Assembly: GCA_030272585.1 (NCBI GenBank)
Contig: BSYQ01000006.1
Span: 4,737,001-4,801,000, forward strand
Length of the DNA: 64,000 nt
Reading direction: 5' to 3'
Origin: Bryopsis sp. KO-2023
Lineage: Eukaryota; Chlorophyta; Ulvophyceae; Bryopsidales; Bryopsidaceae
Position 1 is the stretch's first letter, and each line of letters opens with the position of its first letter. The position numbers and the translations under genes are program-made. This document shows positions 20,319 to 28,850 of this stretch, in pieces. The notes under the pieces were generated by a model that saw only the letters and a program-made list of their open reading frames with translations, ran no database searches and had not been told where the DNA came from.

Positions 20319-20784
20319 TGTAACCCCAAACCACGTCGCCTTAACCGATTTGGTCACCTCCACGGGAGGAGTGCTGCCACAGAACTGGGACTGTGGCAGC
20401 AGTGCAGTAATGATTGTGGTGAAGGAGCAGTCCTGCCACAGCAGGGTTTTTTATCATAATTTGTCAAGGTTTCTAAGGGCAGTTGGGTAGTAGTTAGACC
20501 GTCCATTTGTTAGGTTCAATAAGGGTTAGTAAGGGTTATTATAGGTCAAAGAGGTAGCTAGGTTGTAGCTGAAGTCCATTGGGGCTGAAGCTACAGTTTT
20601 TGTATTTATAAAGCACCTCTGAACATATTCGATGTAAGCTCTCTTTTTGTTCGAGTGTTTGTCTTCCCCTATCCGACCTTTGCACACTACCACGTTCAAC
20701 CACGAGCCCTTAGGCTCTTTTCCGTTCTCCCCACGATCAGTCCCTCCGCAGGGGTGACCCAATAGGGAGAGACGACGTCATTTG
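20319..20784 (+). repeat. 5' LTR of element D
   Basis: A 466-bp LTR beginning TGTAACCCC. It holds a TATA-like TATTTATAAAG near 20602. Compared with the 3' LTR it lacks the terminal TGGTTACA. A small deletion between two TGGTT copies at the LTR/PBS border would explain this. Confidence 0.88.
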
Positions 20785-20862
20785 TTGGTTTCGGAGCCAG
20801 GTTACAGCGTTCTGGAGAACTTAAGTTTTCGTGGGAGACTACTCCAAAGACTACAAGGAAGA

Positions 20863-22161
20863 ATGGCGGGGATACCATCACCATCTCTGGATAAGATATG
20901 TCGATATGAGACTATCACTTCCAGAAATTTTCGGTATGCGTTTCAGCGCTCAAGGATCTACGCGACATATCAGCAGTTCTGCGCATCAGTGGTGGACCAC
21001 TATGTCCCAGAAGGACCCGGAGAGAATATTTTGGCAATACTGTACGAAGTTAACAATGTTCTGATGGCCGACTTCGACGCAGCGTATCCTCCAGGATCAC
21101 ACGGGAGGCCCGCAGCTTCTCCAGCAGCAGTGGCTGGAAATATTGATGCGTTAAAGATGAACGTGGCAGGATTTCTCGTAACGGAAAGAGCTATCTTGGA
21201 GAGTCCTTCAGAAAAGGAAGCAGTCCTTCGCAAATGTGTCAAGAAAAAGGGGCAAACGTGGCTGCAGTGGATCGAGCAGTTTCGCCAAGAAGCAATGGCA
21301 GTGGAACAGGATGTGGATGATGCGAAAATAAAAGAAATTTTCTTCAAACTACTTCCAAAGGATTGCAGAGTCGGAACGGCAGCAATGGTGACCGCCACAT
21401 ATGTAGACGCTATCGCAAACGCAAAGGAATGGATCATCAACGTGTTTCGCCTCGAAGATACAACAGCGAAACTCCAAGGGGACGCAATGGACATTGGAGC
21501 GGTAGGCGAGACTACAGCACCTGCAGAAAAGGAATCGCCGGTGAGACAAGGAGAACTTCCGCAGACCGATTGGCAACAAAAGCTGAAAGAGGTACCGTTT
21601 GGCTCTCTCAAGTTTTTCATCACTCAATTGAGTAAGAGAGATCGAAGATTCAAAGGGTTTTTGAGCTGGTTGGCAAAGAGCGGCGGCGGCGGAAGCGGAG
21701 GCAACAGCGGATTCAGGAACAACGGAGGTGGATTCAGAAGAGGAGGAACGCCGTATCGTGGAATGCCTACGAGAACCGTTCAATTCGACGAACCCCAATT
21801 CGAAGACAACAACGAGTTTGAAGGATTGGAAGAAGAAGATCTCTATCAGCCCGAGACAAACTATGTCGGGACCATTTCTGCCGTGCCCGCGGCAAAAGTG
21901 CCGACGAGGAAATGGAAGAAGTCCGAGAGAACCCAGTACCGCCGTGGGAACCCAACCAGTGGACCAAAGCAAACAAGGAGTTCCAAGAGTCCTGAAACCG
22001 GAGGGATTTTGAAGACCAAAACTTACAAGGAAGTTTTGACTGTGGGAAAATCAGCAGGACTCCTGACAACCAAGATGTCTCTCGTGTCTACAGCCGCAGA
22101 AAGTGTGGAAGAATTCGCTATTATCGACACGGGAGCAGCCGTCAATGTGATTTCAAGATAG
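20863..22161 (+). pseudogene. gag: Gag and start of protease of element D
   Basis: Open for 432 residues from the ATG at 20863. The first ~240 residues are a helical Gag-like region (includes KGQTWLQWIEQFRQEAMAVE). Next comes a Gly/Arg-rich stretch (GGGGSGGNSGFRNNGGGFRR) in place of a CCHC knuckle, then a protease start with AIIDTGAAVNVIS. The frame stops at 22159-22161 in the middle of the protease. The following protease strands continue in another frame at 22152-22712, so roughly 40 residues and the frame are lost. This points to a defective copy. Confidence 0.7.
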
Positions 22162-22712
22162 GAACCGAGGGGAAGAAGGTTTCCGCGGATTTTTACGTGA
22201 TGAAGGAGCCCGGATACGAGCTGTTGGTCGGCATGCCTATTCTCAACTCGTTGAACGCCGTGATCGATGTTCGAAGGAAGAAGATCCACATAGGATCTGG
22301 AAAAACTCTCCAATGCATGGTCACAAGATTGCCTGAGGAAGTAGTGCTTCCAGAAAGGGAGAAAACGGACGAAGAGAGTGTGGAGCTGAATTCTGCCAAA
22401 CGACATCTCAAGATTGTCAACGTTGCAAAGGATCGCTATTCTGTACCTCTGGGGAGAAACTTGGTGCTCAAGCCGCATTCACTCTCCACGATTTGGATAC
22501 CGATCAAGACATCCAAGGAGATCGAGCTCAGTCCAGTCGTTCCGAATGGCAGTATCGCCATTCATGCAGGATTGAATTATAAGGGTCAGTACCTCCGCGT
22601 CCAAATCAGCAATTGGAATGACCTGCCCGTCCAATTGCCGAGCAACTATAAGGTTGCGACTTTCGTGCACGAGGGACCCGTCAAGTTCAATGACCGGGAG
22701 GTATCAAACTAG
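22152..22712 (+). pseudogene. Protease remainder and linker of element D
   Basis: The open frame encodes the second half of a retropepsin-like domain (SADFYVM... then ELLVGMPILNSLNAVIDVRR, the usual LLGMPWL-like strand), then about 130 residues without a domain that I recognise. It ends at TAG 22710-22712. The RT frame is -1 relative to it and overlaps it from 22694. A strong stem-loop starts three bases after the stop. Confidence 0.6.
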
Positions 22713-24277
22713 AAAGGCCCGTCGAAAGGGGACTTCGGACGGGCCTAACTAGATCCGAACAAGACAAAGAAGCCATGGCAGAAGCACTAAAGGATATGGT
22801 GAGGAAACACCCGGAGGTATTCGGCCCGATCATACCTCCGCAGCAAACGAAAATGGAGGAACTAGCGGTATCGATGGAGGAGTGCGGCTATAGGAGAGAG
22901 CCGCCAAAGTCGAACGTCCCCCAAAGGAGCATCCAAGACCAGAGATTGTCCGAGGAACAAGTGAAGGAGTGGTTAAAGGAACAGGTGGAACTCGGGTTCA
23001 TAGAACCTTTGCAACGGAAGGACTATCCTCGCGGCGTATACTGGAATCCATCCCAGATAAGCTACTGCGAAAGGAGAAAGGGACCGAGGCCGATAATAGA
23101 CTTCAGGAAGCTCAACACCTACGGCAGCGATGAGCACCAACCGGGCATTCAAGACGCAAGAAGACTGGTGCGATCTATCCCGGGCAAGTGGAAGTACTTC
23201 ATCGTCGTGGACATAGCCAAGGCATACAATAAAGTGCCGATCAAGAAGGAGGTCAAGGCATTGACGGCGTTCAAAGTGGGGAGCAAAGAGTTTGTCAACA
23301 GCACCATTCCCCACGGCACTTCGTGGTCCGTGAGGGTATTCAACGACAAGATGTGCCGGGTATTCGAAGGTTTGGAGGAGTTCCGCCACTACATGGATGA
23401 TCTGCTCATTGGCGGCGCTACTGTGGAGGAGTGCTTCCAGAACTTCGGTAGAATAGTTTCTCGATGCAAGGAATACGGACTTCAAATCAACCAAAGGAAA
23501 ATCGTCAGTGGAACTGAGGTGAAGTTTCTCGGATTCCACATTCAACAAGGAAAGTTTCATCCGGATATACCTTGGGAAAAAGTGAATGAAACTATTGCTA
23601 AACTGGTTGGAACGGCGGAACTGAGGGAAATTCAGCAGCTCCGCGGTCTGCTGAACGCCTTCAAGAACTCGACTCTGGAATGGGACATGCAACATTTGCT
23701 ATCCAGGATGGAAGCCAATCAAGTACCGCCACAGGAGATAAAGGCGGAACTACAAAGTAAGGTATCGCAATGGCTGAGTCGTTGCTATTGCCGTGCATTT
23801 TCTGCCGGCGATACTCAACGGAAGTTGTTTGTTGATTGGGCTTCTATTGATACATCAGAGTATTTTGGATATATTTTGACAGATGGATCGGGGAGGATTT
23901 TATACCTCGGACACGGAAAAATAAGTGGACAACATTCAAGTTTCTTGGGGGAAGTATTGGCAGCTATGAGCGCCGTTAAGGAAATACCCACAGATTTGTG
24001 GAGGGGAACTGCCGTTCAGATTTTTTCCGATAATTGGGCGGCAGTGAAAAGTCTATGGGCTCACCTCACCCAAGAGGGGAAAGAAGCAGCACCTATTAAG
24101 GATTTGAGAACTTTGAGAGCGGTAACGGGAATCAAAGAAATTTTGCAGTTCAGCGGTTGTTCGAGTATCTCCGTACAACACATAGATGGGAAAGCCAATT
24201 TTGTGGCTGATCATTTGAGTAGATGGTATGAAATTCGGAGTACTTCACAGTGGAAACGAAGTGGGTTACAGCTGTAA
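22694..24277 (+). CDS. pol: Reverse transcriptase and RNase H of element D
   Basis: Open from 22694, with the first ATG at 22775, for about 500 residues. RT motifs: RPIIDFRKLN, FIVVDIAKAYNKVPI, FVNSTIPHGTSWSV and the catalytic YMDDLLIGG (YMDD where plant Ty3 elements usually have FIDD). RNase H: LFVDWASIDTSEYFGYILTD, IFSDNWAAVKSL and IDGKANFVADHLSRW. The stop codon (24275-24277) overlaps the first bases of the 3' LTR. No integrase follows. The RT is far from those of B and C. It could work with an integrase supplied in trans. Confidence 0.85.
   Translation, partial: PGGIKLERPVERGLRTGLTRSEQDKEAMAEALKDMVRKHPEVFGPIIPPQQTKMEELAVSMEECGYRREPPKSNVPQRSIQDQRLSEEQVKEWLKEQVELGFIEPLQRKDYPRGVYWNPSQISYCERRKGPRPIIDFRKLNTYGSDEHQPGIQDARRLVRSIPGKWKYFIVVDIAKAYNKVPIKKEVKALTAFKVGSKEFVNSTIPHGTSWSVRVFNDKMCRVFEGLEEFRHYMDDLLIGGATVEECFQNFGRIVSRCKEYGLQINQRKIVSGTEVKFLGFHIQQGKFHPDIPWEKVNETIAKLVGTAELREIQQLRGLLNAFKNSTLEWDMQHLLSRMEANQVPPQEIKAELQSKVSQWLSRCYCRAFSAGDTQRKLFVDWASIDTSEYFGYILTDGSGRILYLGHGKISGQHSSFLGEVLAAMSAVKEIPTDLWRGTAVQIFSDNWAAVKSLWAHLTQEGKEAAPIKDLRTLRAVTGIKEILQFSGCSSISVQHIDGKANFVADHLSRWYEIRSTSQWKRSGLQL
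22715..22746 (+). promoter_or_regulatory. Stem-loop after the protease-frame stop of element D
   Basis: AGGCCCGTC (22715-22723) pairs perfectly with GACGGGCCT (22738-22746) around a 14-base loop that can pair further. It lies directly downstream of the stop TAG and in the overlap region before the RT ATG at 22775. Such a hairpin could promote readthrough or frameshifting. No classic slippery heptamer is visible. Confidence 0.4.
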
Positions 24278-24746
24278 CCCCAAACCACGTCGCCTTAACC
24301 GATTTGGTCACCTCCACGGGAGGAGTGCTGCCACAGAACTGGGACTGTGGCAGCAGTGCAGTAATGATTGTGGTGAAGGAGCAGTCCTGCCACAGCAGGG
24401 TTTTTTATCATAATTTGTCAAGGTTTCTAAGGGCAGTTGGGTAGTAGTTAGACCGTCCATTTGTTAGGTTCAATAAGGGTTAGTAAGGGTTATTATAGGT
24501 CAAAGAGGTAGCTAGGTTGTAGCTGAAGTCCATTGGGGCTGAAGCTACAGTTTTTGTATTTATAAAGCACCTCTGAACATATTCGATGTAAGCTCTCTTT
24601 TTGTTCGAGTGTTTGTCTTCCCCTATCCGACCTTTGCACACTACCACGTTCAACCACGAGCCCTTAGGCTCTTTTCCGTTCTCCCCACGATCAGTCCCTC
24701 CGCAGGGGTGACCCAATAGGGAGAGACGACGTCATTTGTGGTTACA
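24273..24746 (+). repeat. 3' LTR of element D
   Basis: 474 bp, TGTAACC...GGTTACA, followed by the target copy CCAGAC. The sequence just before it, together with its start, forms the perfect 18-base palindrome GGGTTACAGCTGTAACCC (24263-24280), which looks like an LTR end joined to an LTR start. Confidence 0.88.
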
Positions 24747-25403
24747 CCAGACGCCGAAGATACAGACATCGCAGACGTCAGAAGCTCCGGGAGTCACGAG
24801 CAAGAGAACGAGAGGGGAATAAAAAGACCGAGAAAGAGTCAAAAAGAAATCCCGCCCAGAGGGCTGAAAATCCGCTGATGAGTACAAAACTTGGTGACAA
24901 AGAGCGGATGGATGATTCAAGTACGGTCATCCTAAGCACTTCCGGCAGAGAGTTGGCGGAAAGTGTTGGTTCAGTACATGAAGACTCTGGAAGTTCCTCC
25001 GGAGATAGCAACCTGGAATCTATCCCGCCTTGTGGAGAGAAACAGGCTTCGGAAGGAAGTGTAAAAAGTTTAGACCGGACCAGCCCAAGGGTTCCGTCTG
25101 ACGCCGATGCAAGGGAGGCAGCGGACAGGAAGAAACAACCAGGGGTTGAAGGTGGGGATTACCTTCAAGACAGTTTTAACCCGCTGGTAAATAATCACCA
25201 CCTTAAGTTCATGGGATATGAGCTTAAGGGGCGGATAGGGGGAGTTTCAATCTCCGCTTATTTGGACTGTGGAGCTACGGAAAATTATGTAGCGCAGAAA
25301 CTTGTGGATCGTTTGGGGTTAGAGTTTTCCTCGTGTAATAAGACCGTTTCGTTAGCCAACGGGTCTGTTTGCAATGTGGACAAACGATGCGGAAACATCA
25401 ACA

Positions 25404-25953
25404 CAAAAGAAAAACGGCGGACGCGGAAAAAGTGACGGAAGCGGAAAAAAAGAAGGGCGCGGAGAAAAGCACAAAACGGGGAAAGAAACGCACACGTGCT
25501 AAAGACGCAAAAGAGCTGCGCAATGCGCTCAAAAAGATTAAAGGCACGCACGATCCAGCACTCGCAGGGATGAAGTGCTATTACTGCGCGGGAACGCAAC
25601 ATGGTGTCGGGGTAAAAACCAGTTGTGGGGCACACTACGTTTGCCCTACACACTGGCCCCATCATCATGTAATGGATCGGGTCATTAATCGGTGGCACGC
25701 GGATAAAAGTATCCGGCCTCTCGATATGACCGCGGAGCATCTTCGCCTCAGGAAACGTGCTGAGGACTTTCTCCCGCTCCCAACGCTTCCACCGCCGGAG
25801 ACCACGGATCAGATCACCCTGCCATGTCAGGTGTGCCGGGTCAAAGCCGCCGCCTTCCCTTCGAAAACCGGTGTCAAGGAGCTTGGATCCCGGCTGACAT
25901 ACATCCTACGAACGATGTGGGATCTCGAGGGCTTGGACTCGGATTCCGCTTAA
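25404..25953 (+). pseudogene. C-terminal third of ORF3 of element A
   Basis: Joined by the internal deletion to the pol remnant, but in a frame open to TAA 25951-25953. It encodes the Lys-rich end of the coiled coil and the Cys/His cluster KCYYCAGTQHG..., CGAHYVCPTHW and, about 80 residues on, PCQVC. It is almost the same as the C-terminus of ORF3 in C. The upstream two thirds are missing. Confidence 0.85.
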
Positions 25954-26143
25954 GCACGCGGAATTCATCAACAGAGTGAGCGAGAGCGAGAGCCAGAGCC
26001 AGAGATTCAGAGCCGGATAGAGACAGTTTTTCCTTGGGGGTTTTCGTTCTTTCTTTTCTTTTCTTTTCTTTTCTTTTCTTTTTCTTTCCTTTTGGGTTCT
26101 TCTACGGGTGTGGACACCCTGTGGGGGGGGGGGGGGGAGTAGT

Positions 26144-26315
26144 TGATACGTTGTCGCACTCATTTTGCAGTACGAGTGTGTAGTACGGGGTAGTACGGGT
26201 TCTAGGGGTTAAGTTCAGAGAGAACACTTGTAAAATTAATTCTCTGGTTTGTAGTGTGTGTGACCCCAGTCTCAACCTCAGCAACGACTTCACTAAAACC
26301 TACAGGGACCTAACA
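26144..26315 (+). repeat. 3' LTR of element A
   Basis: 172 bp, TGATACG...CCTAACA, preceded by the GGGTGTGGACACCC hairpin (26106-26119) and a G-run. Shares subfamily bases with the 5' LTR at 5496. Confidence 0.93.
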
Positions 26316-26555
26316 GGGCCCCTCCAGATTTCAAGAATTTTAGGATACCTCCAAAAAGCGGTCGAGCGTTTGCCGCCGCCTTTCGGAGAAACACCCATCA
26401 GACGTCAATGGCGCTTGGATAATATCCACAAACACTTTAGCGTCAAACGGGTAGCTCCCGTAGGGGTTGAGAAAACTTCCCCCATGACTTAAGTGTAGGA
26501 AGATTGCAAAGGGAGTAGAGCTAACTGGAGCTTCTTCTGTAGGCAATATGGTGGT

Positions 26556-27056
26556 GTGAACTATATTGATAAAATATATGGGATTTATCTTACATCCCGT
26601 GAGCTCTCAAGCCTGAACGAGCACACGTACGCCTTATTTATCGCTTTGACTGGCTGCAGCCTGCAGGCCATTAGCAGCAAAGTGAATGGTGGATCACCAT
26701 TGGTGATGTCAGATTTTCCCAAGCTCAGTGAAGATGTTCAAGAATACAACACTGTGAATGCAACGATTGTGCTACAATCGATACGGAGAACGGAATTGGA
26801 TTACCTTGGAAGACGAACATGCAAGGCTTGCATGTGCCTGGAGGTTCAGAGGAATGGCGAGATCCACTGCCACTGAAGTGAAGATTCCTCACTGAAGAAT
26901 CACAAAAAGCTTCTACTCAATCTCCCTGAGTATATTGCTTCCTTATCTCCGTTGCACAAGACGGCGGTGCAATGCCGTGAGTGTGGTTTGTTTCTGAACA
27001 TTCCCTTCGATATTGATGATTGTTTATATCGTTGTGATCACTCGTGGCAACATTGA
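26556..27056 (+). pseudogene. Unrecognised ORF with one in-frame TGA and two Cys clusters
   Basis: One frame runs from the ATG at 26556 to the stop at 27054-27056, interrupted by a single TGA at 26874-26876. Before it the protein has a beta-rich segment and CKACMC...CH. After it comes VQCRECGLFLNIPFDI and CDHSWQH, which could bind zinc. The overall look, a beta-barrel-like part with a Cys cluster, is faintly like the C-terminal domain of RPA large subunits, but I cannot claim this. The TGA suggests a decayed gene. It lies between elements A and C, in older host or transposon DNA. Confidence 0.35.
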
Positions 27057-28160
27057 TTGCCCCTCACTCAGTTTTGAATCCTATTGTTAGGCAAGGGACT
27101 GCCTAAAGCTGGTGGGGAGGGGGCTTTCAGCGGGTTTTTCAACACGAGTTTAGTGCAGCAAGTGTATGGTTTATTTTTGGGACATCAGTCTCGGGGCTGA
27201 TGTTGTTTTGAGCATCTGATGTTGAGTCTCACTTGGGACAGTGAGGCTTGATGACTGGAAAAAAGAACATATGATTTTGAGTTCCACTTGGAACAGTGGG
27301 GCTTGATGAATGGGGAACGAGAGAGTATGGAATGAAAGAAAAGGGAAGGAACAGAGTGAGAGTGAATATTTTGTGGATACCCACAGAAGGCAGCAAAATT
27401 TCTGAAGGGAAAAAATGCTATGGAAATTTTCAGGCATTCATTTGGTGCCCCAATGAAGGGAGCACAAGTAAAAAAAGAAAAAAAGAAAACATGAGAGCAA
27501 CCCTCTGGATATTTTATTTTATTTTCAGGTGCCTCGTTGGTGGGAGCACATAATTCCAGAGAGGGAAGAATAGTGGACAGAGTTGGTTAATTTTCTGGTA
27601 GCCCTTGAGGGCAATGGAACCAACTGGATGTTTCTATTGAAGTGCTGAGAATCGAATCAGTTCGTTGACATGAAACTGATTCAAATGAATGTTTCGGATA
27701 TCTCGAACTTTGTTCGAGGTTAGAACATATTGTGGAGAACAATATGGTTCTCTGAACATTGCTTCTGATGTTCTTGAAGTATCAAGAGGTTGTCAAAATT
27801 CGACAGCAGTGGAACATGTTGTAATAAGCGTGGATTAAGGAGAGTACATCGCAGAAATTCTGGAGTGCGATGGAAGTGCAAAAATTCTGGAGAATGGAAG
27901 TGCAGAAATTCTGGAGAAAGCTTGATGATGGAGACTGCATTGCAGAAATTCTGGAGAAAGCTTGATGATGGAGACTGCATTGCAGAAATTCTGGAGTGCA
28001 ATCGAGGTGAAGAAACTTGCAGTTCGGGAAAGCAAACAGCGGGACTCCATAAAAGCTTATGCGCTGTCGAATCAAGAGATCAGAAGCCAAGGAATTAAGT
28101 GAAGCTGGAATGTGACAAACTGGAGAGTCTCTAGTGGAGACAAATCAGGCTGCAGCATGG
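27057..28160. repeat. Gene-poor stretch with a ~42-bp tandem repeat
   Basis: I see no convincing gene. At about 27855-28005 a unit GCAGAAATTCTGGAG followed by AAAGCTTGATGATGGAGACT is repeated, twice almost exactly (42-bp period at 27911-27990) and more loosely on both sides. The stretch ends at the target site CATGG (28156-28160) of element C. Confidence 0.55.
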
Positions 28161-28334
28161 TGATACGTTGTCGCACTCATTTTGCAGTACGAGTGTGTAG
28201 TACGGGTTAGTACGGGTTCTAGGGGGTTAAGTTCAGAGAGAACACCTTGTAAAATTAATTCTCTGGTTTGTAGTGTGTGTGACCCCAGTCTCAGACTCAG
28301 CAACGACTTCACTAAAACCTACAGGGGCCTAACA
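28161..28334 (+). repeat. 5' LTR of element C
   Basis: 174 bp, TGATACG...CCTAACA. It is very short for a 10-kb element. PBS TGGTTTCGGAGC at 28337-28348. Confidence 0.95.
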
Positions 28335-28850
28335 ACTGGTTTCGGAGCCGAAGCACCCTATCTGCAAGTCGAGTCTACTTAGTGGAAGAGATCGACAGGA
28401 GATTTTGCAGTCGAGGTGCAAAAGATCAGGGTCGGCTAGGTCGAAGAAGGTTTCCCCTCGTGTCTGGAACCTACTTCGTGTTGCTGCGCACCAACCAAAC
28501 GCTGGACGAAAGAGAACGCACGTTGCTGCGCTCGATCATCCCTCCCAAAATCACAGGATCTATAGATCCTTGGACGCTACGACCACAGCACGGCGTAGTA
28601 GTACTTCCGTTTGTCGGAGAGTTGTCGACACTGCACGCGGTTACCGCAGAGCGGACAAAACGAGTCTGCCAGCGGACGTTTCTGCGGACGAATACGTTTC
28701 CGCCAGAAATTACGTGCCAGAAATTACGTGCCAGAAACCGCTGCCAGAAACCGCTGACAAAGAGTGACCAATTAGTCACGTGGATTACCCGCCAACGGAA
28801 TCCACCAAACGGACACGTGATTCTACCGCCGACGAATCAAGACATCCACC
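28335..28850 (+). promoter_or_regulatory. Leader of element C with palindrome and long upstream ORF
   Basis: 516 bases between LTR and gag. It has the perfect 14-base palindrome GGATCTATAGATCC (28556-28569), kept in A (5885-5898) and E (409-422). An upstream frame opens at ATG 28382 and runs past the gag ATG to 29062. In A a different length of the short repeat near 28710-28735 changes this frame, so it is probably not a conserved protein, but it could reduce gag translation. Confidence 0.45.

Larger units (their letters stand above)
20319..24746 (+). mobile_element. LTR element D without integrase, nested in pol of A
   Basis: A 4.4-kb element with LTRs 20319-20784 and 24273-24746, flanked by CCAGAC on both sides (20313-20318 and 24747-24752). 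This is a 6-bp duplication, or 5 bp plus a chance match. The LTR ends TGTAACC and GGTTACA are perfect inverted copies. The 5' LTR lacks the last 8 bases before the PBS (20786). Inside are gag, part of a protease, RT and RNase H. The RNase H frame ends inside the first bases of the 3' LTR, leaving no room for an integrase. Domain order is of Ty3/Gypsy type. Confidence 0.88.
20252..25435 (+). pseudogene. pol: Remnant of pol of element A, interrupted by element D and deleted
   Basis: The pol frame starts with the ATG at 20252 inside the end of gag. It is interrupted at 20318 by D and resumes at 24753 (overlapping target copy 24747-24752). It encodes the basic N-terminus and the protease start with YLDCGATENY. 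At about 25403, just after the protease strand NVDKRCGNIN, it jumps into sequence that corresponds to ORF3 of C (around 37500) and stops at 25433. RT, RNase H, integrase and chromodomain are missing. Any movement of A would need Pol from a relative such as C. Confidence 0.9.
5496..26315 (+). mobile_element. Chromovirus element A, defective, split by elements B and D
   Basis: A Ty3/Gypsy chromovirus of the same family as C. It has a 5' LTR (5496-5664), PBS, leader and gag (6166-8498, then 19643-20276), the start of pol (about 20252-20318, then 24753-25403), the end of ORF3 (to 25953) and a 3' LTR (26144-26315). B inserted in gag and D in pol. Compared with C, everything between the protease region of pol and the last third of ORF3 (about 5 kb) is deleted. 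The flanks GGTGA and GGGCC do not match, so the original target duplication is lost or an end was rearranged. It cannot make its own Pol. Confidence 0.9.

Noticed and set aside
5491..26320. Target duplication of element A
   Set aside because: GGTGA and GGGCC do not match, so I could not claim a duplication. The LTRs are still clearly from one element.
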